Both the position numbers and the translations under genes were made by a program. This document shows, piece after piece, positions 1 through 8,608 of a DNA stretch of 64,000 bases. How positions within the stretch are numbered: position 1 is the stretch's first letter; the number at the start of each line of letters is the position of its first letter. The stretch covers positions 930,001 to 994,000 of the forward strand of contig OZ223208.1 in NCBI GenBank assembly GCA_965140405.1. Direction: 5' to 3'. This DNA comes from G963556115 sp963666605. GTDB lineage: Bacteria; Planctomycetota; SZUA-567. The notes beneath the pieces are model-generated. The model was not told the DNA's origin. It saw only the letters and a list, made by a program, of their open reading frames with translations, and searched no databases.

Positions 1-1675
1 ATCGAGCATCAGGTTTGAAAATATTTGCTTCCACAAGAAGTGTTTTAACCCCAATGTGAGACAACTCATTACAAAGTAATATAGATAACTCTGTAGACCC
101 GCCACCAGCTTTTGCTGATGTAAACTCGAAATGTGTCAAATTATCCTTTTTAGCTTTTGCATTTATAGTCAATGCAAGTCTTCTCAATTGGTCTCGAGCT
201 AGATCTTTATACTTCTCATCACCATGCTCCAAGATGCAGCCAAGAGGAGGGTTACTTACCGCAAGGAAGACATCACTAGGGGTCATAACCCATGGATTGA
301 ATGCATCTAATAAACACGGCACACCAATACCAAATAGCATTCCAATAAAGAATAATGCCACAAAAACCTTTAGCCTGTTCTTATTATCCGGTAGCTCTGG
401 ATACCTCGCTATAGATCGTATTTTTATAGCACCAGGAGCATTCTCTTCAGTATCAAACATATCAAGCTTATTATCAATACTGACCAACTGCTCCCTGATT
501 CTTTCCATCTCAATATTAATACTTTGAGCTTGATCATATAAAGAATTATACCTCTGCATTCTTTCTTTCATCTGATCCATCTTACCTGTCAGCTCTTCTT
601 CAAGTTGAGCAGCTTCTGTAGCTGTGGATTTTGCTTGTTCAAGTCTTGCAGCAAGCTGTCTTCTAATCTTACCCATCCCATCATCTATGATCTTCTGACG
701 TAAATCAGTATACTCTTTCTCTCTCATCTCTAGCTCTTTTTGCAAGCGCTGACGTTTAGGATGGTTAGGTTTCATATTATTGACTACAGACTGTAAAGAT
801 ACCTTCTGTTCAAGAAGAGCTGAATATGTTGCATTGAGGAGTTCGTTCTTTTCAGCCTCCAATTCAGCCATCTTCCTTATATCATTATCATCATAAGAAT
901 TTATTGTCTTCTCAAGTGCACCATATGCAGCTTTGGCTTTTGCAGAAGCAATACCAGCATCATATACGGCACCATGCAATGCATCTACCTGCTGCCTGAA
1001 AGGATCCTGTTCGTTATTTACATCGGTCGCTGTAATACCCATACCTTCAGCAATTTTAGCTTTTCTTGCTGATAAATCTCTCATCTTTGAGTACAGTTCT
1101 CGTCTTCGCCTAGTAAGATTTGCGATCCGATCATCTTTACCCTCTACGCCCTCTCCATTTACTCTTTCGATATACGCCTTTGCTACTGCATTCACAGTTT
1201 CGGCAAGACCATTAGGGCTATCTCCCATCAATGAGATACCTACCATATTTGATTTATCAAGACGTGTAATAACCAGAGCATTCTTGAGATTATCCAAAGC
1301 GATACTAGGACCGCCCTTCTTCCAAAAAAAGAGCTTACCTTTCCACCCTGTGACCTCATTCCACATTGAAGCAGTATCACCTAGTGACAACAATGCCGTA
1401 TTCAAGACATTATAGCTATACATCATATATATCTGGTTCTCAACGAATGATTGATAGTTATATATCTCTGAGCTGGAGTCAGCTTGCAAATTTGAGGTTT
1501 GATGTGAAGAGATAAAAATAAGCGCCTTTGCCTCATACAGCGGTTTTGTATACCACGCAGCGACAACAGCAACTATTGAAAAGATTGCTATAGTTAGAGA
1601 AGCTGATAATATATGCCTTTTAAAACTTTTAAAAGGCTGTAGAGGTCTAACAAAACCCAAACTTGTTTTCGCCAT
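1..1675 (-). CDS. Wzc/ExoP-like chain-length regulator with degenerate BY-kinase domain (partial)
   Basis: This is the N-terminal 558 codons of a polysaccharide co-polymerase; the 3' end lies beyond position 1. The ATG at 1675 follows an AAGGAA ribosome site. There is an inner-membrane segment at about residues 18-38, a periplasmic Wzz-type region with long coiled coil (about 170-400), a second membrane segment preceded by the Pro-containing YPELPDNKNR stretch, then the start of a cytoplasmic tyrosine-kinase domain. Such proteins control chain length and export of exopolysaccharide together with a Wza-type channel, here encoded at 9916. Oddity: the Walker A region reads SAKAGGGSTE (residues 520-529), with no Lys where G-K-S/T is expected, and Walker A' reads VEAN instead of the usual D-x-D. 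The domain may therefore not bind ATP normally. It is last in the leftward run sugar transferase-PrsT-exosortase-this gene. The family call is firm; loss of kinase activity is inference. Confidence 0.85.
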   Translation of the reverse strand, partial: MAKTSLGFVRPLQPFKSFKRHILSASLTIAIFSIVAVVAAWYTKPLYEAKALIFISSHQTSNLQADSSSEIYNYQSFVENQIYMMYSYNVLNTALLSLGDTASMWNEVTGWKGKLFFWKKGGPSIALDNLKNALVITRLDKSNMVGISLMGDSPNGLAETVNAVAKAYIERVNGEGVEGKDDRIANLTRRRRELYSKMRDLSARKAKIAEGMGITATDVNNEQDPFRQQVDALHGAVYDAGIASAKAKAAYGALEKTINSYDDNDIRKMAELEAEKNELLNATYSALLEQKVSLQSVVNNMKPNHPKRQRLQKELEMREKEYTDLRQKIIDDGMGKIRRQLAARLEQAKSTATEAAQLEEELTGKMDQMKERMQRYNSLYDQAQSINIEMERIREQLVSIDNKLDMFDTEENAPGAIKIRSIARYPELPDNKNRLKVFVALFFIGMLFGIGVPCLLDAFNPWVMTPSDVFLAVSNPPLGCILEHGDEKYKDLARDQLRRLALTINAKAKKDNLTHFEFTSAKAGGGSTELSILLCNELSHIGVKTLLVEANIFKPDAR

Positions 1676-1726
1676 TTTATTCCTTACCCAAACTTAAATT
1701 CTAAAAAAACTCTTAAATAACATCAG

Positions 1727-3448
1727 CTAGTTATAACTACTTCCCACACGTTTACTTACCTCCTCAATGAAGCGCATCAGATCAACCTCACGATGAGCAA
1801 TAACCCTATATATTGACCACTCATGTTCTTCGCCACTCAATCTCGAAAACAGGTCTTCGCCCAACATTCTAAAGTAATTGGCTTTTATACTGACACCATC
1901 ATAAAACCAAAATGCAAACCAACGGGATTCCGCTCCATTTTTTAACTCCATGACAGTTATCGGAAATTTCATACCTTTTTGTGCAGTAAAATTCAAACTT
2001 ATTTTTTTAACAATCTTCCAACCAGCTCCAGTAAGACAATATTCCGGCGGGTGCAAGTTATGTCTATTCCCTCCTGAAAAGTTATAAAAAAACTCTATAG
2101 GAAGGGTATAATCGCTAGTATACACCTTCAAAACTGCCTCAGAGCCACCTAGTAGATCCTTGGTATTCTCAGACAGCGGGTATATCTCACCATTCCAGAC
2201 GCCAAACTTTAATGGTAGCTCTGCAAATAATGTAAGATCACCTTTATTCATCTCTACATCATTATCAGCAGCATCTAGGTACCCCTGCCACAGCAGACCT
2301 CCTCCGGACATAATAAGCAGTAGCAAGGTTACAATTTTCCAACTCCTATTACTTACAGTAGCCGCACAAACACTTCGATTAACTCTAAAATACTTCTTAG
2401 CATATAAGTATCCAGCAAGCAATATAAGAGTAATGAGCAAACGAACTCCAAACAAAATACCCCAATTCTGCTCACCATTTATTCCAAATACATCACTAAT
2501 AATCATTGGTATTTTTGGAAAACTCATAAGCAATATCAAGAAAAGCGGTATTTCGATAGAAAATCTCTTTAGTCCGAAGTATACCACACCCAAGCCAAAG
2601 AGACCTGATACAAAACCCAAGCCTTGAATTGAAACAAAGCCAAGTTTTGTAACTATAATTGCCCAGCAAAGTCCAAGCACGAGTATGGTAAAACCGACAT
2701 AAGCATCCCTGCCCCGTTTCCCACCTGACTTCGCAGCTATCCGAATATCTGAATACGAAGCAAGTACAAATGAGACTACCGCAATCACAGCAAAGACCCA
2801 CGCATATCTATTATATGGATTCCACTCACTTCCAATCCAGCTTATTAGGCTCTCATAAAAAAATGGAAAGAATATTACACCTAGTAATAACATAGTAATA
2901 GTTAACTGCAAAAAAAGCTCGGTTCGGTCAAAGATGGTAGTACTCGCAACAATTTTACACACTTGCCAAAAGAGAAACAGTGCCAAGGCAAAAGCGGCAA
3001 CACCGATAAATTGATGTGCAAAAGTATCCTCAGTCAACCCTTTCCCCGCATGAAGACTTGCAAGCATCAAAGCACTTACTCGCAGTCCATTGGCAAAGAC
3101 AGCAATAGGCAAGGCAATAACTACAGCAATAAATTTCTGCCCAAGTGACAGTCCTCCCCAAACTCCTACTAGTACAATTGCAGCCGCCAACATTTGCTGC
3201 ATGGTCTGCGAACCACTGCAAGCGGTATCAACATTGAACCTAAAAGTACCTACGACAAGACTGGTTCCTTCCCTAAACACGTCGTAACCACATATACCGA
3301 CCACAATCTCTGAGATAGTAGTCGAGATTACCCGCAGGGGCATTGCTATAAAATCATTTATCCAAGCATCAAAGGCAATCAAAAGGACAGCTGCCCCTAA
3401 GATACTTATCAATATGCTATCCCATGACTTTTTATTTTTCGCAGCCAT
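1727..3448 (-). CDS. Exosortase fused to C-terminal EpsI domain
   Basis: This is a 573-residue multi-pass inner-membrane protein. The N-terminal half is an exosortase, the presumed transpeptidase that cleaves PEP-CTERM tails. The catalytic triad is visible: Cys77 in ACSG, Arg123 in NGLRV and His145 in FAHQF. About residues 150-390 add further membrane segments. The C-terminal ~180 residues are an EpsI domain, with the HPPEYCLTGAGW region matching the family's H-x-PE-x-C-L-x-G-x-GW signature. EpsI is often a separate gene; here it is one chain with the exosortase. A plausible substrate is encoded nearby at 8609. The start is preceded by GGGAG. A stem-loop separates it from the upstream TPR gene, and 51 bp separate it from the Wzc-like gene downstream. 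I could not assign the exosortase subclass. Confidence 0.9.
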   Translation of the reverse strand: MAAKNKKSWDSILISILGAAVLLIAFDAWINDFIAMPLRVISTTISEIVVGICGYDVFREGTSLVVGTFRFNVDTACSGSQTMQQMLAAAIVLVGVWGGLSLGQKFIAVVIALPIAVFANGLRVSALMLASLHAGKGLTEDTFAHQFIGVAAFALALFLFWQVCKIVASTTIFDRTELFLQLTITMLLLGVIFFPFFYESLISWIGSEWNPYNRYAWVFAVIAVVSFVLASYSDIRIAAKSGGKRGRDAYVGFTILVLGLCWAIIVTKLGFVSIQGLGFVSGLFGLGVVYFGLKRFSIEIPLFLILLMSFPKIPMIISDVFGINGEQNWGILFGVRLLITLILLAGYLYAKKYFRVNRSVCAATVSNRSWKIVTLLLLIMSGGGLLWQGYLDAADNDVEMNKGDLTLFAELPLKFGVWNGEIYPLSENTKDLLGGSEAVLKVYTSDYTLPIEFFYNFSGGNRHNLHPPEYCLTGAGWKIVKKISLNFTAQKGMKFPITVMELKNGAESRWFAFWFYDGVSIKANYFRMLGEDLFSRLSGEEHEWSIYRVIAHREVDLMRFIEEVSKRVGSSYN

Positions 3449-3464
3449 CGCTTACACTCCCAAA

Positions 3465-3494
3465 ATAATAGCCGACACAGAAGCCGGCTATTAT
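3465..3494 (-). terminator. Stem-loop between TPR gene and exosortase
   Basis: A perfect 10-bp stem (ATAATAGCCG with CGGCTATTAT) has a 10-nt loop and is followed on the minus strand by TTTT. It lies after the TPR gene and just upstream of the exosortase ribosome site, so it may be a full terminator or only reduce read-through. Confidence 0.6.
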
Positions 3495-3528
3495 AAAAAG
3501 CAAAGATAACACCATGAACAACATATGA

Positions 3529-3954
3529 CTAATTTAGTTCATTCAGTCTCTTCTTTGCCGCCTCTATCAATTTTTCAGTACTTCTTTTTGACACCTTGAT
3601 CTTCTCATACATTGCCTTTGCTTCTGAGATATTCTTCTTACCAGCCCAAGCATCACCCAGCTGGAGATACAGACTAGGTTCAAGCCTCAACAATACCGGG
3701 TCCATTCTCAGGAGATCAATTGTCTTATCATACATCTTATACTTATTGTACGCCTCAGCACAAGTATCAAGAATCATAGTATCATCTGGATATAGTTTTT
3801 TAGCCTTCTCTACCTCTTTTAGAATTTCCGTTTCATCAACATTTTCAACTTGGAGACTTGCCCATATATAATTATTCAACAAGTGCAACTCATCAGGAGC
3901 TAACTCCAGCCCTTTACGATACAATATTTGAGCAATAGAATACTTTTCCTTCAT
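3529..3954 (-). CDS. C-terminal TPR fragment, probably the displaced end of the PrsT-like protein
   Basis: This is a 141-codon frame of TPR-type helices that continues, in the +1 frame, the repeat pattern broken off at the end of the large TPR gene upstream (stop at 3914). The two frames overlap by 41 bp. If one base is skipped in the GGAAAAG run near 3937-3943, the upstream chain reads ...EDEGK and passes directly into YSIAQILYRKG of this frame, which is a normal TPR helix. Its own ATG (3954) has no convincing ribosome site. The simplest reading is one gene split by a recent frameshift or a sequencing indel. Translational coupling of two polypeptides is the alternative. Confidence 0.7.
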   Translation of the reverse strand: MKEKYSIAQILYRKGLELAPDELHLLNNYIWASLQVENVDETEILKEVEKAKKLYPDDTMILDTCAEAYNKYKMYDKTIDLLRMDPVLLRLEPSLYLQLGDAWAGKKNISEAKAMYEKIKVSKRSTEKLIEAAKKRLNELN

Positions 3955-6724
3955 CTTCAGCCATTATCCCGAGTACGAGAAGTAACTTTGCTGAGAGTTT
4001 AAATTTATCAATGTTACTTTCTATATATTTAATGTAATCATCTGAACTGTCACCATGCTTGATCATCAACTCGATAACTCTAAACTCAACTTTAGCCGAG
4101 GTAACATACGGTAAAAGTTTATCTATCGCCTCTTTACTCCTACCCAGAGCCACAAGTACCTGCGATTCGAGAATGAGTTTATCACTACCAGCAATACTTT
4201 TACTTTGCTTGAGCACCTTATATGCCTGTTCTGGCTCATTCAACTGTAGCAGCAAAGCGACCCTAGCATGTTCAAAAGAACCATTATCCTTGACAGCGTC
4301 TGCCCCAATACTTGCTACCGCCTCAGCCTCTTTTATTCTTTCAAGCGCCACAAGTATATCAATTTTCTGCTGCAAAAATAACGGATACATTGGTTTAATT
4401 CTCAAGCATTTATCAATAATATCTAAGGCTTTTTTACCTTCTCCTTGATTGAGCAAGCTCCTGGTCAATAAGAACAGGGCATCAATATTATCAGGATACA
4501 CCCGCAATATATCATTAAGCATTAGTTCAGCAGAGGCATTATTCCCTTCAACTATATCCACATTAGCTACCACCAACTTGGCTCTAACCAAGCTAGGCAC
4601 CAAATTCAAGGCTTGTGTTGCATACATTTTTGCCGGTTCAAACTGATCATGCTTTAGTAAGATAGATGCGAGTTCAACATAAGCTCTTATTAATTTAGGG
4701 TTATCATCAATAGCTTTTTTAAATTGCAGAGACGCCTCACCCTCTCTCCCTTTTAATGCCAAAAGGAGACCATACTCTACCCTCCACTGACCTGTATTCT
4801 CTTCACCATCGTTGAGTTCACCAAAGACTTCAAGTGCTTCATCATGCTTTCCAAGGCCATACAAAGCTCTAGCTTTGTACGAATTATCGATATTATTATC
4901 ATCTACGATATCCAGCACCCCTCCGAACATTTGTAGTTGTAGCATTGCTTCAGCCATTACGCTATTAAGCCTTGCCTTATAAGTCGGTTCTATGCCTTTC
5001 GCCAGCAACTCTTCAAATACTTTTAGAGCTGCCTGAGCATCACCTTCTTTTAGTTTGAGTTCTGCTCTACCAAGCATGATATCATCGCTACTACCATACT
5101 TTTTTTCTAAAACTTTCTGCGCCCCATTACTCACCTCAGGGAATCCCGCTCGATATGCGACATCTCTTAGCATAATAAGTGTATTTTTTGATATCATCCT
5201 GTTATTATGCATTCTTCTAATAAGCTCAAAACTTGCAAGGTATTTTTCGTCATCTGCAAGAGCTTTTACCAAATGTTCAAGTAAAAAACTTCCGCTACCA
5301 ATTGTCTTATTTTGTTTGGCTGCTAGTGAATAATACATGATTGCGCTTGCATAATTACCAGAATCACTCTCCTCTTGAGCATTGGTAATCATGGTCATAG
5401 CGTTTCTTCCTAAAATATCAGTAGCAGATTCTAGATACTTCTTCGCTGTTTTATCACCGTCAAGTTTTGCGATAAAATAATGCTCGTAATCTCTTTCTCC
5501 CTCATAAAATCTATCACTACCTGAGGCGTAGAGTAGAAGTTCTTTAAGTCCCTTTTCATCTTTCTGCATATATAGTATTGGCGCCAGAAATATCCTTGCT
5601 TGGTGAGCAATGGTATTGCTACCTAAAGGTGACATCTCTGAGTCAAACAGATCATGCAGTTTACTAAGCTCTATAAGAAACCCTTCGCTATCCTTGGAGT
5701 CTTCTTCAGCAATTCTATTAAAATCCTGAGCTAGATATTCACTGAATAATGATATCTCAAAGATATTCTGCTCATCTTTATTCAATATATCCTTAGTTCT
5801 AGTGCTCAATCTTGAAAGTAAACGCTCATGTGAAGGATCATTTTTTAATTTCTCTATTACCTCTTCTGGCGCAGAAATATTACTTGCGGCGAATCTACTC
5901 GGATGGCTTATACTCTCTAATATTGGTTTTGCCTCAGCCATCTTATTGTTTGCTATTAATATAATTGCATGTGAAAGTAATACATAATCTGACTTACCAT
6001 TTTCAGTTATATAGTTTTCAAAAAGTTTTTTTTCTTTTCCAAGCTCCCCATCAACAGCGTAAAGATTTGCTAAAATTATTTCGCCACCAGTTCCTAGGTA
6101 TCCTGCCTGCTCAGCCTGCTCAAGGGTCTGCTGTGCATCTTTAGATCTGCGTAGTTCGAGTAGGTTTCTTGCATTGTATTCATAAATCACCTGATTTGGA
6201 TCATTCTCAATCAGCCAATTGAAAAATTCTTCGGCCTTTTCATACTTTTCCATCTGAAAGTAATATAGTGCATAAAGCTTTTTTCTGAGAGCTTGGTCTT
6301 TTATCTCATTTATTAAGGTGATAGTCCTTTCCCTCTGTTCAAGTTTTGGTAAAACAGAGGTAGATATAAGTGTAAAAAGCACCTTAGGATCTTTGTAGCC
6401 GCTGTCCCACACTTTCTGTAGCAACTTATTTGCTTCAGCCTTCTTTCCTGCTTTTATTGCTGCAGTAGCAGTCTTTCTCAGTAAAGGAATGTTCTCCGGA
6501 TCTTTATTGCTTGCAGCCTTCAACGAACGGTAGGCTTTAAAATCTTCACCCATACCAGCATACTTCAAGTATTCCCGCATCAGTTCGTCTTTAGACTTAT
6601 TTACTCCATACTGAGAATAATCCCCTCTGCCAGTAAACTTATAATATACTAACAAGGCAATCGCAATAACACCAAGCATAATAATTACGGCTGCGACCCG
6701 TTTGATAATAACATGCTTCTGCAT
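3914..6724 (-). CDS. PrsT-like TPR repeat protein of the exosortase locus
   Basis: This is a 936-residue protein with one N-terminal membrane anchor (about residues 8-27) followed almost entirely by tetratricopeptide repeats. Helical pairs recur about every 34 residues, for example around AEEFFNWLIENDPNQ and DNIDALFLLTRSLLNQGEG. Large TPR proteins (PrsT family) accompany exosortase/exopolysaccharide loci and are thought to scaffold assembly or export at the envelope; the exact role is not established. It lies between the sugar transferase and the exosortase on the same strand. The last residues (VFYCSNIVS) no longer look like TPR, and the repeat resumes in the +1 frame (3529-3954), so the intact product would be about 1075 residues. 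Confidence 0.82.
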   Translation of the reverse strand: MQKHVIIKRVAAVIIMLGVIAIALLVYYKFTGRGDYSQYGVNKSKDELMREYLKYAGMGEDFKAYRSLKAASNKDPENIPLLRKTATAAIKAGKKAEANKLLQKVWDSGYKDPKVLFTLISTSVLPKLEQRERTITLINEIKDQALRKKLYALYYFQMEKYEKAEEFFNWLIENDPNQVIYEYNARNLLELRRSKDAQQTLEQAEQAGYLGTGGEIILANLYAVDGELGKEKKLFENYITENGKSDYVLLSHAIILIANNKMAEAKPILESISHPSRFAASNISAPEEVIEKLKNDPSHERLLSRLSTRTKDILNKDEQNIFEISLFSEYLAQDFNRIAEEDSKDSEGFLIELSKLHDLFDSEMSPLGSNTIAHQARIFLAPILYMQKDEKGLKELLLYASGSDRFYEGERDYEHYFIAKLDGDKTAKKYLESATDILGRNAMTMITNAQEESDSGNYASAIMYYSLAAKQNKTIGSGSFLLEHLVKALADDEKYLASFELIRRMHNNRMISKNTLIMLRDVAYRAGFPEVSNGAQKVLEKKYGSSDDIMLGRAELKLKEGDAQAALKVFEELLAKGIEPTYKARLNSVMAEAMLQLQMFGGVLDIVDDNNIDNSYKARALYGLGKHDEALEVFGELNDGEENTGQWRVEYGLLLALKGREGEASLQFKKAIDDNPKLIRAYVELASILLKHDQFEPAKMYATQALNLVPSLVRAKLVVANVDIVEGNNASAELMLNDILRVYPDNIDALFLLTRSLLNQGEGKKALDIIDKCLRIKPMYPLFLQQKIDILVALERIKEAEAVASIGADAVKDNGSFEHARVALLLQLNEPEQAYKVLKQSKSIAGSDKLILESQVLVALGRSKEAIDKLLPYVTSAKVEFRVIELMIKHGDSSDDYIKYIESNIDKFKLSAKLLLVLGIMAEDEGKVFYCSNIVS

Positions 6725-6785
6725 AATAAATATTTCCTGTTACAATAAAAATACGCCAACAATCAGACACATATCCGGTTGCATC

Positions 6786-8210
6786 TTAGTGCGCATTCTT
6801 GCCAACAATAACGACAAGGACAGTTCTTAAAATAATTTCTAAATCCAAGACGATGCTCCACTCTCTAATATACTGGACATCACAATCTACCCTTCTTTTC
6901 ATTTTACTTATATTCTCAGTCTCACCCCTATAGCCATTTACCTGCGCAAGACCGGTTATCCCTGGCTTAACTTTATGCCTCATCATATAACCAGCAATCA
7001 AACCTCGATACTCTTCATTATGTGCAACTGCATGCGGTCTTGGGCCGACCACACTCATCCTGCCTTGCAGAACATTTATAAACTGTGGAAGTTCATCCAG
7101 AGAGGTCTTTCTAATAAATTTCCCAATAGGTGTAAACCTCTTATCATCAACCTTTGCTTGTTGAATATTTCCGCCATCCTCACATACAGTCATAGAGCGG
7201 AATTTCCATATTTTTATTACATCTCCGTTTATCCCATAACGTTTCTGCGAAAATATAATCGGACCTTTGCTGGTAGCCTTCACTAACACAGCGACAACAG
7301 ACAAAGCAGGTACCAAAATAGGCATAAGAGCTAGAGTAACAACAATATCTTCAACCCTCTTTATAAAGGTATTAATCCCTTTAAATGGTGTCTCGAAGAT
7401 CTCAATTAACGGAATTTTCCCGTATGAAGAGAGATCCCCCTGTATCATCTCGAAGACAAATGAGTCCGGTACAATATAAACCGACACCGTAGTATTGGCG
7501 AGTTTCTTCAGAATTTCTAAAATCCTTTTCTCTGCTTTAAAAGGAAGTGTAACAAATAGTACATCAAGCTTTCCATCCGCTGCATCCTCAACCATATCAT
7601 CAAAACTTCCAAGAAGTTTTAGCTCTTCAAATGGAACTTCAGGTAGCCTTTCAATTGTTCTATCGTCATATACGCCATTTATTACAACGCCTTGGCTATA
7701 CCCATCATCTTTTATCTGTTTTGTAAGATCAAAAGCAAAGCTATTCATTCCAGCGATAGCAACCTTTATTTTATTTCTTCCATACCTCTGCATCTTTTTG
7801 ATCAAATAGTGCCATATATAATCAATAAAATACAGCATGAAGGTTGAGCTAGCGAACCACATTGTTAGAATGACACGCGAGTGGGATGCGGTATTTTTTC
7901 TCAAAAATGCCAAAAATAGTGTCAGCATAAAAGCCAAGAACCAACAACTTATTAGCTTTACCCTAGCCCCACGCAATGGCGGTTTCAGGTATTGATTAAA
8001 TAACCCAAAGTAATTACCTAGAAATATAAATAAGAATGACGCAGAGAAACCTGATATTGCATACTGATCGCTCCAAGTATCATCATATACCCAGGCACTT
8101 ACCGCCAGAAGCACAGTTATAACAACAAAGTCTATTACAGGAAGAATGACTGCAATTTTAGTATTTTTTGAAAAGTAGAACTCTCTATTTGGCATAAACG
8201 TCCGTACCAT
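6786..8210 (-). CDS. Undecaprenyl-phosphate sugar-1-phosphate transferase (WcaJ/EpsE-like)
   Basis: This 474-residue polyprenyl glycosylphosphotransferase starts exopolysaccharide synthesis by moving a sugar-1-phosphate from a nucleotide sugar onto undecaprenyl phosphate in the inner membrane. The N-terminal half has about four membrane segments followed by a CoA-binding-like Rossmann region (VAIAGMNSFA). The C-terminal catalytic domain carries the family blocks KGPIIFSQKRYG, WKFRSM, KTSLDELPQFINV, VGPRP and VKPGITGLAQVNG. The sugar is most often glucose or galactose in this family, but the sequence does not decide it. It is first in the leftward locus and diverges from the PEP-CTERM gene. 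An alternative Met lies five residues downstream. Confidence 0.92.
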   Translation of the reverse strand: MVRTFMPNREFYFSKNTKIAVILPVIDFVVITVLLAVSAWVYDDTWSDQYAISGFSASFLFIFLGNYFGLFNQYLKPPLRGARVKLISCWFLAFMLTLFLAFLRKNTASHSRVILTMWFASSTFMLYFIDYIWHYLIKKMQRYGRNKIKVAIAGMNSFAFDLTKQIKDDGYSQGVVINGVYDDRTIERLPEVPFEELKLLGSFDDMVEDAADGKLDVLFVTLPFKAEKRILEILKKLANTTVSVYIVPDSFVFEMIQGDLSSYGKIPLIEIFETPFKGINTFIKRVEDIVVTLALMPILVPALSVVAVLVKATSKGPIIFSQKRYGINGDVIKIWKFRSMTVCEDGGNIQQAKVDDKRFTPIGKFIRKTSLDELPQFINVLQGRMSVVGPRPHAVAHNEEYRGLIAGYMMRHKVKPGITGLAQVNGYRGETENISKMKRRVDCDVQYIREWSIVLDLEIILRTVLVVIVGKNAH

Positions 8211-8469
8211 TTCCAGTTTTGTGATATGAGAACAATTAAGGCAACAAAATATTCATATCTGACTATACATTATTTTACACTACACAGCAATGCCAAACAC
8301 TAAAAATCACATAATATTAAACTCTATTTACCAATTAATTTCTAAATTCGTGCATTACTTATCTCACACCACCTCTCAAATGCCCCGTTTTACCCATAAA
8401 GCAATACATAATATTAAAGTTTTTCCCTATAACTACCGACTATTTATTATATTGAAAGATTAATATTGA
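8211..8469. other. AT-rich divergent intergenic region, left part
   Basis: No gene is seen. It separates the sugar transferase (leftward) from the PEP-CTERM gene (rightward) and must hold the promoter of the leftward polysaccharide locus, although I could not pick a convincing -35/-10 pair for that strand. The right part holds the promoter listed next. Confidence 0.6.
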
Positions 8470-8498
8470 TTGACATATTATAATATACAAAGTATAAT
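8470..8498 (+). promoter_or_regulatory. Consensus sigma-70 promoter of the PEP-CTERM gene
   Basis: The -35 TTGACA at 8470-8475 and -10 TATAAT at 8493-8498 both match the housekeeping consensus exactly and are 17 bp apart. Transcription should start near 8505, giving a leader of about 105 nt before the ATG at 8609. Confidence 0.8.
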
Positions 8499-8522
8499 AT
8501 ATATTAGAAAAAGTTAATATTA

Positions 8523-8584
8523 AAAGTGCCATAGTTTACAGTCCGTATTTGCACTTTAAAGATGTAAAATGATTAAATTATGGC
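8523..8584 (+). promoter_or_regulatory. Two competing helices in the 5' leader
   Basis: AAAGTGC (8523-8529) can pair with GCACTTT (8551-8557). The overlapping GCCATA (8528-8533) can instead pair with TATGGC (8579-8584), close to the ribosome site. The two helices exclude each other. Regulatory use is inference; both are short. Confidence 0.35.
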
Positions 8585-8608
8585 TTACTTATAACCATGG
8601 AGTGTATT

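Noticed and set aside
933..1415. 160-codon plus-strand frame
   Set aside because: It lies wholly inside the Wzc-like gene on the other strand, whose frame is continuous and matches a known family.
2160..2801. Frames on both strands within the exosortase gene
   Set aside because: Antisense or shifted shadows of a membrane protein gene; no ribosome site or family signal.
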